From assembly GCA_045617105.1 (NCBI GenBank), contig JAZLHW010000011.1, forward strand, positions 1 to 21,558: a stretch of 21,558 bases of DNA, given 5' to 3'. Numbering within the stretch: the first letter of the stretch is position 1; each line of letters starts with the position of its first letter. Both the position numbers and the translations under genes were made by a program. The stretch comes from CALELM01 sp045617105 (GTDB taxonomy: Bacteria; Bacillota; Negativicutes; Selenomonadales; Selenomonadaceae). The notes under the pieces were generated by a model. That model searched no databases. It saw nothing but the letters and a program-made list of their open reading frames with translations, and was not told where the DNA came from. Positions 15,122 to 21,558 of this stretch are shown in pieces.

Positions 15122-15171
15122 AGCCGTTTGCCTTGCAGCTTCTGCTGTCAGGCCAAATGGCTTTTGCTTTT
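15122..15171 (+). terminator. Intrinsic terminator after thrS
   Basis: Arms AGCCGTTTGCCT and AGGCCAAATGGCT (ending at 15162) pair with one G-U and one bulge, with an inner GCAG/CTGC stem, followed by TTTTGCTTT. It separates thrS from miaB. Confidence 0.75.
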
Positions 15172-15214
15172 GGCGGCAGATAGAGGGCAGTGAGACAAGC
15201 TGGCTTTTCATGGT

Positions 15215-15243
15215 GTGACAAATTACTTTCTGTATGATAGAAT
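15215..15243 (+). promoter_or_regulatory. Sigma-A promoter of miaB
   Basis: GTGACA (15215-15220), a 17-base spacer, then TAGAAT (15238-15243). It lies between the thrS terminator and the miaB ATG, 35 bases before the gene. Confidence 0.7.
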
Positions 15244-15278
15244 AATGATTTATAGAGCATGGGAAAGGTCGGATAGAA

Positions 15279-16604
15279 ATGGCAGATGGGAAGCTCCATC
15301 GTTTTTATAAGCTGTTGGTTTATGGCTGTCAAATGAATTTTGCAGAAGCCGAGCGTATGGAAGGACAGCTGAGATCCATTGGCTATGAAGCAACGGATTC
15401 CATGGAGGAGGCAGATCTTGTCTTGATCCATACTTGCTGTGTCCGAGAGACTGCAGAGGACAAGGTTTATGGAAAGATCGGAGAGGTCAAGAACTGGAAG
15501 CGGAAAAAGCCAAGCTTGATCTTCGGCATTACTGGCTGCATGGCGCAAAAGGAGGCAGATCGTCTTATCAAGCGTGCGCCGCATATTGATTTCGTTCTTG
15601 GTACGGCACAGGTGCAGGAGCTGGCACAGGCAGTGCGTGATATGGAGAGAGAACGCAGGCATTTTGTTGACGTGGATATGGAGAGGACGGATATTTTAGA
15701 GAATCTTCCCGTGGAGCGCAAGGGGACGCTTTCTGCTTGGATTCCCATTATGTATGGCTGCAATAATTTCTGTACCTATTGCATTGTCCCGTATGTGCGG
15801 GGACGGGAGCGGAGCCGTCTTCCGGAGAATATCTTGAAGGAAGTGGCAGATGCCGCAGCTGCTGGATTTCAGGAAATCACGCTCTTGGGACAGAATGTGA
15901 ATTCCTACGGAAAGGATCATAAAAAGGCTGACTTTGCAGAGCTTTTGAAAATGGCAGATGAGGTTCCGGGAATTCGCCGTGTTCGTTTTATGACATCGCA
16001 CCCAAAGGATCTGAGCGATAAGGTCATTGATGTTATTCAGAATGGAAAGCATATTTGTGAGCATATTCATTTGCCGGTACAGCATGGAACGAACTCCATG
16101 CTCAAGGCGATGAATCGTGTCTACACGGCAGAGAAGTATCGTGACTTAGTTCGCAGAATCCGTGAGAAGCTGCCGATGGCTGCTTTGACGACGGACTTGA
16201 TCGTTGGATTTCCGGGAGAGACTGAGGAAGATTTTGAAGGCATGGTGGATTTCCTAAAGGAGATCCGTTATGATTCGGCATACACCTTTATCTACTCTAA
16301 GCGTTCCGGAACGCCTGCGGCAAGCATGGAAAACCAAGTAGATGAGGAGATCAAGAAGCAAAGACTGCAAAGGCTTATGGATGTGCAGAATGAAATCAGC
16401 AGGGAGATCAATGAATCACTGAAAGATCAAATGTTTGAAGTGATGGTGGAGGGACCCAGCAAAAACGACGATCTGGTGTGGACAGGGCGTACTCGAACAA
16501 ATAAAATCGTTCTCTGGAAGCACGGTGATGAAAAAGTTGGAGATTTTGTTACGGTAAAGATAACGCACCCGCAGACATGGGTGCTGAAGGGTGAACTTGT
16601 GTGA
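15279..16604 (+). CDS. miaB: tRNA-2-methylthio-N6-dimethylallyladenosine synthase
   Basis: A protein of 441 residues, typical of MiaB. The N-terminal methylthiotransferase domain holds the first iron-sulfur cluster: C17 in YGCQMN (the MiaB hallmark), C53 in HTCCVRETA and C87 in TGCMAQ. The radical-SAM CxxxCxxC is C161, C165 and C168 (CNNFCTYC), followed by IVPYVRGRERSR. The C-terminal part (about 375-441) fits a TRAM RNA-binding domain. The enzyme methylthiolates i6A at position 37 of tRNAs reading UNN codons, using SAM and a sulfur donor. It has its own promoter and is followed by a hairpin 5 bases after the stop. MiaB beside mutS and mutL is a common arrangement in Firmicutes. miaA is not seen in this window. 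Confidence 0.96.
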   Translation: MADGKLHRFYKLLVYGCQMNFAEAERMEGQLRSIGYEATDSMEEADLVLIHTCCVRETAEDKVYGKIGEVKNWKRKKPSLIFGITGCMAQKEADRLIKRAPHIDFVLGTAQVQELAQAVRDMERERRHFVDVDMERTDILENLPVERKGTLSAWIPIMYGCNNFCTYCIVPYVRGRERSRLPENILKEVADAAAAGFQEITLLGQNVNSYGKDHKKADFAELLKMADEVPGIRRVRFMTSHPKDLSDKVIDVIQNGKHICEHIHLPVQHGTNSMLKAMNRVYTAEKYRDLVRRIREKLPMAALTTDLIVGFPGETEEDFEGMVDFLKEIRYDSAYTFIYSKRSGTPAASMENQVDEEIKKQRLQRLMDVQNEISREINESLKDQMFEVMVEGPSKNDDLVWTGRTRTNKIVLWKHGDEKVGDFVTVKITHPQTWVLKGELV

Positions 16605-16609
16605 GGCTT

Positions 16610-16644
16610 AGGAGGGACGAGCGTGTCCTTCCTTTCTTTTGTTT
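16610..16644 (+). terminator. Hairpin with U-rich tail between miaB and mutS
   Basis: AGGAGGGAC (16610-16618) pairs with GTCCTTCCT (16625-16633) with one G-U and a 6-base loop, then TTCTTTTGTTT. It has the form of an intrinsic terminator inside what would otherwise be a miaB-mutS-mutL operon. Confidence 0.65.
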
Positions 16645-16662
16645 AGGAACGGTGGGGGAATT

Positions 16663-19248
16663 ATGGAGCTTACGCCTATGATGCGGCAGTATCTTGCTGC
16701 AAAAGAGAAGTATCCGGGGACGATTCTTTTCTTTCGGTTGGGTGATTTTTATGAAATGTTTTTTGATGATGCAAAGCTGGCGGCAAAGGAGCTTGGCCTG
16801 ACCTTGACCAGCAGGAGCGGGGACATGGAGAAATCCCCGATGTGCGGTGTTCCGTACCACGCTGCGGAGAGTTACATCAATAAGCTGATACGAAAGGGCT
16901 ACAAGGTGGCGATTGCTGAGCAGATCGGAGATCCAAAGGCAAAAGGACTGACACAGCGGGAGGTTATCAAGGTCGTAACACCGGGGACGGTTCTTTCGGA
17001 GGAGGCATTTAGGGACGCACAGAATAATTACATTGCCCTGCTTTACGAAAAAGAGGAGGAAATCATACTGGCAGGGGCAGATGTTTCAACGGGAGAATGT
17101 TTTTATGGAATCTATCGGGGGCAGGATAGGCTGCAAATGCTCTTGGATGAGCTTTACCGCCTGATGGTGGCAGAGCTTCTGCTGGTTGGGAATATTTCCT
17201 TTCAGGAGAAGCTTCGGGAATTTATATCGCTTCGCTTGCCAAGTTGTGCATTTACTTTATTGGAAGGTATTTCAAAGGCAGCAGAGGATCGTATCGTTGA
17301 GCATTTTGACTTGAGCCAGCGTCCCAAGGAAGAAGATGCCAAGGCAGCAGTTGCAACTCTTTTGGATTATCTCCATGAAACCGTCAAGACGGATTTGTCC
17401 CATCTTTCCCGATTGAGTTATTTGGACGTTTCTGAAAGCCTGAGGCTGGATAATTATACGCTCAGAAATTTGGAGATTACGAGGAATCTTAGGGACGGCG
17501 GGAAAAAGGACACTTTGTTTTCTGTATTGGATTTTACACAGACAGCGATGGGAAGCCGTCTTTTGAAAAAGTGGCTGGAAGCACCTCTTTTGGATGTGGC
17601 AAAGATACAAAACAGACTGGATGCTGTGGAGGAGTTTGTCAAGGGATTTGCACTTCGCAAGGAGATACGGGAGGCTTGCAGGGAAATTCATGATTTTGAA
17701 CGCCTGTTGACGAGAATCGAGGTGGGGACGGCAAATGCGCGTGATTTGATCGCATTGAAGCTGTCGCTTCGTTCCCTGCCCAAGATCCGTCAGCTTTTGT
17801 CATCGGCAAAATCACGGCTTTTGCTGTCCTGCCATGAAAACATGAATACCTATGATGATCTGGTGGATCTGCTGGAACGGTCTATCATCGAAACGCCGGG
17901 GATTACCCTTCGGGAGGGCGGCATTATCAAGGACGGGTATTGCACTGAGCTTGATGAATACCGCCGCATTGCGCGTGACAGCAAGAGTATGCTTCAGGAG
18001 ATGGAGGAACGCGAAAAAGAAGCAACTGGAATCCGCACGCTTAAGATAGGATACAACAAGGTATTTGGCTATTATATCGAGGTACGCAACAGCGGAACGG
18101 AGCGGGTGCCTGCCCACTATGTCCGCAAGCAGACGCTTGCCAATGCGGAACGGTACATCACAGAAGAACTCAAGGAGTTTGAAACGAAGATTCTGGGGGC
18201 GCAGGAAAAGATCGTGCAAATGGAGTACCACCTCTTTTCGGAGGTTCGGGAGGAGATCAAGTCGCATTTGCCAAGTATTCAGGAAACGGCACGCAGGGTA
18301 GCTTTGGTTGATGTGCTGGAAGGACTTGCTGAGGCGGCAGGTGCATATAATTACGTTCGCCCACGGATTACGACAGACGGAGAGATCCATATCAAGGATG
18401 GACGGCATCCTTTGGTGGAAAGAATTTTGACGAAGGATATTTTCGTTTCAAATGATACGAGGCTCAACCATCGCGACTGTGAAACGATGCTGATCACTGG
18501 CCCCAATATGGCAGGAAAATCTACCTACATGCGGCAAGCTGCACTTTTGACGCTTATGGCACAGGTGGGGAGCTTTTTGCCTGCGAGGGAGGCGGCAGTT
18601 TCTCCTGTGGATCGCATTTTTACTCGTATTGGGGCAAGCGACGATCTGGTGAGCGGACAAAGTACCTTTATGGTGGAAATGAATGAGGTGTCACAGATCC
18701 TAAAATATGCAACGAAGGACAGCCTTGTGATTCTTGATGAGATCGGGCGGGGGACGAGTACCTTTGATGGCATGAGCATTGCCCGTGCTGTCATAGAGTA
18801 TTTGGACAAGAAGGTTCATGCAAAGACCTTGTTTGCAACGCATTACCATGAATTGACGGATATGGAAAATGACCATATCAAGAATTTTTGCGTGGCAGTC
18901 AAGGAGCGTGGGACGCAAGTAGCCTTTTTGCGCCGAATTGTGGCAGGCAGTGCGGATAAGTCCTATGGTATTCATGTGGCACGATTGGCAGGGCTTCCCA
19001 AGGCAGTTACACAGCGGGCGCAGGTGATCCTTGAAGGTTTAGAAAAAGGAAGTTCCTTGAAGGAGCCTTTGAAGAATGGCAAGATGGAGCCTGTGGAAGC
19101 TTCGAAGCAGGAAGAACCATCGCTCTTTGCGTCAGGTTTGAGTGATGCAGTTTTGGCATTGGATATTATGACCATGACACCTTTGGAGGCTCTGAATGAG
19201 CTTTATAAATTGCAGGAGCAGGCTAGGAGGGAGGCAGGAAAACAATGA
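16663..19248 (+). CDS. mutS: DNA mismatch repair protein MutS
   Basis: A protein of 861 residues from ATG 16663, which has a GTGGGGG stretch just upstream. A TTG 24 bases earlier lies in the terminator tail and is not a credible start. Domain I has the mismatch-binding Phe-x-Glu as F29-Y-E31 in GDFYEMF. The connector, lever and clamp domains follow (with GYNKVFGYYIEV). The ABC-type ATPase has Walker A GPNMAGKST (613-621), the Walker B region ILDEIGRGTSTFDG, and ATHYHEL. The C-terminus (NELYKLQEQARR) is the usual short tail. MutS recognises base mismatches and small loops and recruits MutL. The stop overlaps the mutL start by 4 bases (ATGA), indicating coupled expression. No clear promoter lies between the upstream hairpin and the start. 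Confidence 0.97.
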   Translation: MELTPMMRQYLAAKEKYPGTILFFRLGDFYEMFFDDAKLAAKELGLTLTSRSGDMEKSPMCGVPYHAAESYINKLIRKGYKVAIAEQIGDPKAKGLTQREVIKVVTPGTVLSEEAFRDAQNNYIALLYEKEEEIILAGADVSTGECFYGIYRGQDRLQMLLDELYRLMVAELLLVGNISFQEKLREFISLRLPSCAFTLLEGISKAAEDRIVEHFDLSQRPKEEDAKAAVATLLDYLHETVKTDLSHLSRLSYLDVSESLRLDNYTLRNLEITRNLRDGGKKDTLFSVLDFTQTAMGSRLLKKWLEAPLLDVAKIQNRLDAVEEFVKGFALRKEIREACREIHDFERLLTRIEVGTANARDLIALKLSLRSLPKIRQLLSSAKSRLLLSCHENMNTYDDLVDLLERSIIETPGITLREGGIIKDGYCTELDEYRRIARDSKSMLQEMEEREKEATGIRTLKIGYNKVFGYYIEVRNSGTERVPAHYVRKQTLANAERYITEELKEFETKILGAQEKIVQMEYHLFSEVREEIKSHLPSIQETARRVALVDVLEGLAEAAGAYNYVRPRITTDGEIHIKDGRHPLVERILTKDIFVSNDTRLNHRDCETMLITGPNMAGKSTYMRQAALLTLMAQVGSFLPAREAAVSPVDRIFTRIGASDDLVSGQSTFMVEMNEVSQILKYATKDSLVILDEIGRGTSTFDGMSIARAVIEYLDKKVHAKTLFATHYHELTDMENDHIKNFCVAVKERGTQVAFLRRIVAGSADKSYGIHVARLAGLPKAVTQRAQVILEGLEKGSSLKEPLKNGKMEPVEASKQEEPSLFASGLSDAVLALDIMTMTPLEALNELYKLQEQARREAGKQ

Positions 19249-21146
19249 GCAGTATTCAGGTACTCGATGATAATACCATCAATAAGATCGCTGCTGGCGA
19301 AGTAGTGGAACGTCCTGCTTCCGTTATCAAGGAATTAGTCGAAAATTCTATGGATGCAGGAGCAACGAGGATCGAGGTTGAGATTTTGGCAGGCGGCATT
19401 GGCTGTATGCGCGTGACCGATAATGGGAAGGGCATGAGCATGGAGGACGCAAGGCTTGCCATTCAGCGCCATGCAACCAGCAAGATTCGAAAGGTGGACG
19501 ACTTGAATGTTATAGGAACCTTGGGATTTCGAGGCGAGGCATTGCCAACGATAGCCTCGGTGTCTAGGTTTTCCCTGCGAACCCGTCAGGAGGGCAGTGA
19601 GCTTGGGACGCAGGTGCAGATCACGGGAGGCAAGGTAATCGACATTCAGGAAACGGGCTGCAATATCGGAACGACAGTTCAGGCAGAGGACTTGTTCTTT
19701 AATACGCCGGCTCGCAAGAAATTTTTGAAAACGAACCATACGGAAGCAGGAAAAATCAATGATTTCCTTATCAAACTGGCACTTTCCCGTCCCGAAATTA
19801 CCTTTCGCTTTCTGAACAATGGAAAGACTGCGATAGAAACTCCTGGCAATGGGAATTTGTATGATACCATTCAGAGCATTTATGGTATTTCCACAGCACA
19901 GTCCCTTTTGGGAATCAGCTTGGAAAGCGAGGACATTTCCATATCAGGATATCTTACGAAGCCATCCATGCTCAAGAGCAGCCGTGCGTGGCAGACCTTG
20001 ATCGTGAATGGGCGAATCATCCAAAATCGAGCCATCTTCAAGGCAATCGACAATGCCTATAAGTCGATGGTTCCAAAGTCTGGATTTCCCTTGGCGGTAT
20101 TAAATATCAAAGTACCGCAGAATACAATAGATGTTAATGTTCATCCGCAGAAAAGCGAGATGAAATTTGAGAATGAAAGTCATGTGTTTCAAGCTGTTTA
20201 CAAGGCTGTTATTGATGCGGTTCGGCCTGTGGGCCAGTCCTTGCAGCAGGCAGCGGCTATCGTTCAGAAGCCGGAACGCCACTACAGCATGGAACCCATG
20301 CAGTTCGTGCCGGCAGCGGTACCGCTTGCTGAGACTGCTGCGAAACCACGAAGCTGTGGGAGCATATCTGTTGGGGGAAGGGAGACTGTTTTTGAGGCAG
20401 TTTCTGCAAAGAACACAACGATGGATATTCCTGATCAGGGGGAAACGCCGTCTTCCTTGCAAGCGGAAGGGGAGCTTGTACAAGGAGAAGGAACAGCCTT
20501 GACAGGGAAAGCCCTTACGGTTCAAGAAGATATATTCCCTTTCGGGGAAAAGAAAAAAAGACTTTCCTTGGAAGGAGAGCTTCAGCCTATTGGACAGGTG
20601 GATCTTTGCTATATTGTTGCAAGGGACTTGAAAGGGCTTTATATCATTGACCAGCATGCGGCACATGAGAGAATTCTTTATGACAGGTTTTCTGCGCAGG
20701 CAGAGGGGATTCCGTCCCAGCAGCTTTTGATGCATTTGATTTTGAGCTTTGACAGCAAGGAAACGGAGCTGATTGAAAAGAACCAAGAGCTTTTTTGCCA
20801 TTTGGGTTTTTCGATGGAAGCAAGCGGCAGGAAGGAATTTCGCTTGATGGAGGTGCCGGCAGATATTCCAGTCGGGGAAGCGGAGGAAGTCATACGGGAG
20901 ATTTTAGTAAATTTGACAGAAATGCATGAGGTTTCCGCAAAGGAGATCCGCCATCAGGTTCTGGCAACCACGGCATGCCGTGCCGCTATCAAGGCAGGTG
21001 AGGAACTGAGCCTGCGTCAAATGCAGATCGTTTTAGAAGAACTTTCCCATACGGCTTATCCCTATACTTGTCCGCATGGCAGACCTACTGTTTTAAAGTT
21101 TTCCAGTGAGGAACTGGCAAAAATGTTCAAGCGGACGGGGTTTTGA
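19245..21146 (+). CDS. mutL: DNA mismatch repair endonuclease MutL
   Basis: A protein of 633 residues. The N-terminal GHKL ATPase has NKIAAGEVVERPASVIKELV with E33, DNGKGM (D59) and GFRGEALPTIASVS. The middle region (about 340-440) is a variable, low-conservation linker. The C-terminal dimerisation domain carries the endonuclease motif D469-Q-H-A-x2-E475-x4-D480, where the last residue is usually Glu. The later metal-site motifs ACRAAIKAGEELS and CPHGRPT are present. Such MutL proteins nick the new strand themselves and serve organisms lacking MutH. The Glu-to-Asp change is conservative and probably tolerated. It overlaps mutS by 4 bases, and the next gene starts 13 bases after its stop. Confidence 0.97.
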   Translation: MSSIQVLDDNTINKIAAGEVVERPASVIKELVENSMDAGATRIEVEILAGGIGCMRVTDNGKGMSMEDARLAIQRHATSKIRKVDDLNVIGTLGFRGEALPTIASVSRFSLRTRQEGSELGTQVQITGGKVIDIQETGCNIGTTVQAEDLFFNTPARKKFLKTNHTEAGKINDFLIKLALSRPEITFRFLNNGKTAIETPGNGNLYDTIQSIYGISTAQSLLGISLESEDISISGYLTKPSMLKSSRAWQTLIVNGRIIQNRAIFKAIDNAYKSMVPKSGFPLAVLNIKVPQNTIDVNVHPQKSEMKFENESHVFQAVYKAVIDAVRPVGQSLQQAAAIVQKPERHYSMEPMQFVPAAVPLAETAAKPRSCGSISVGGRETVFEAVSAKNTTMDIPDQGETPSSLQAEGELVQGEGTALTGKALTVQEDIFPFGEKKKRLSLEGELQPIGQVDLCYIVARDLKGLYIIDQHAAHERILYDRFSAQAEGIPSQQLLMHLILSFDSKETELIEKNQELFCHLGFSMEASGRKEFRLMEVPADIPVGEAEEVIREILVNLTEMHEVSAKEIRHQVLATTACRAAIKAGEELSLRQMQIVLEELSHTAYPYTCPHGRPTVLKFSSEELAKMFKRTGF

Positions 21147-21159
21147 AAAGGGGAGGAAA

Positions 21160-21558
21160 ATGACACTAAAGGCAGTATGCACGACTGGAAGAAAATATCA
21201 TGAGGAAAGCGTCAGGCTTGCCCAAAAGACCGCTCAAAGGCTTGCGATCCCTTACGTCAAGAGAAATAACGAATCCATACAGGAGCTGCGAAAGCTTTAC
21301 GGATGTGAAACGGTCTTGGTCGCAAAGAAGGGGCTGCTTCTTTTGGAAACCTTGTCGGGAGAACTTTTTTTTCATCCCAATATGGCACATCTCCGTATCA
21401 AGAACCTTCGGCTGGGGCAGGAGGATCACATGGTATCTGCCATGAAGCTGGAAACGGGAATGAAGGTTTTGGATTGCACGCTTGGGTTTGGTGCAGATGC
21501 TATTGTGGCAAGCTATGCTGTTGGTGCTGAGGGAAGCGTGACGGGAGTTGAGATAAAT
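21160..21558 (+). CDS. Class I SAM-dependent methyltransferase, RsmJ/YpiP-like (3' truncated by window edge)
   Basis: From ATG 21160 the frame stays open through the window end, giving the first 133 residues. GGGGAGG lies 3 bases upstream, a short spacing. The N-terminal part (MTLKAVCTTGRKYHEESVR) is followed by FFHPNMAHLRIKNLRLGQ and the SAM-binding motif I VLDCTLGFGADAIVAS, then GVEIN at the motif II position. This matches RsmJ-like and YpiP-like methyltransferases, which are often next to mutL or miaA in Firmicutes. RsmJ methylates a guanine of 16S rRNA in Gammaproteobacteria. Whether this homologue has the same target is unknown. It is likely cotranscribed with mutS and mutL. Family assignment is from recalled motifs only, and the C-terminus is missing. 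Confidence 0.75.
   Translation, partial: MTLKAVCTTGRKYHEESVRLAQKTAQRLAIPYVKRNNESIQELRKLYGCETVLVAKKGLLLLETLSGELFFHPNMAHLRIKNLRLGQEDHMVSAMKLETGMKVLDCTLGFGADAIVASYAVGAEGSVTGVEIN

Noticed and set aside
16639..16662. TTG 16639 as start of mutS
   Set aside because: It lies in the U-rich tail of the upstream hairpin, and the MutS family begins at MELTPMMRQY.

Overview
The window looks like a chromosome segment of a diderm Firmicute of the class Negativicutes (Selenomonas/Mitsuokella-like). This is inference. A Thr-type T-box leader precedes thrS, which is a Firmicute trait. An outer-membrane-porin-like protein with SLH-like modules and a lipoprotein point to a second membrane. No mobile element, CRISPR array, tRNA or rRNA gene was seen.

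Region 1 (1-8330, + strand) is a tightly packed envelope operon. In order it holds: the 3' end of a processive family-2 glycosyltransferase (synthase type); a membrane-anchored, PgaB-like polysaccharide-deacetylase-fold protein with altered catalytic residues and a C-terminal beta-sandwich-like region; a GH18 lipoprotein with an intact DxxDxDxE motif; a secreted protein with a degenerate and an intact NodB/CE4 domain; a large SLH-like porin; and a thioredoxin-reductase-like flavoprotein. Together these resemble a synthase-dependent exopolysaccharide polymerisation, modification and export system. It is analogous to Pga, but the outer-membrane part is an SLH-type barrel rather than a TPR porin. 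This is the most interesting part of the window.

Region 2 (8472-10896, - strand) is a three-gene operon: a small zinc-ribbon membrane protein, a secreted M48 metalloprotease and an AI-2E/PerM-family membrane protein. It converges on region 1 at a strong bidirectional hairpin terminator.

Region 3 (11011-12832, + strand) has an orphan rmlB (dTDP-glucose 4,6-dehydratase) with a good sigma-A-type promoter. After an AT-rich dyad comes an unrecognised 145-residue protein.

Region 4 (12894-21558, + strand) is housekeeping: promoter, T-box leader and terminator, then thrS; terminator and new promoter, then miaB; a hairpin, then mutS and mutL (4-bp overlap) and the start of an RsmJ/YpiP-like SAM methyltransferase that runs off the end. 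MutL carries the endonuclease motif expected in MutH-independent mismatch repair.
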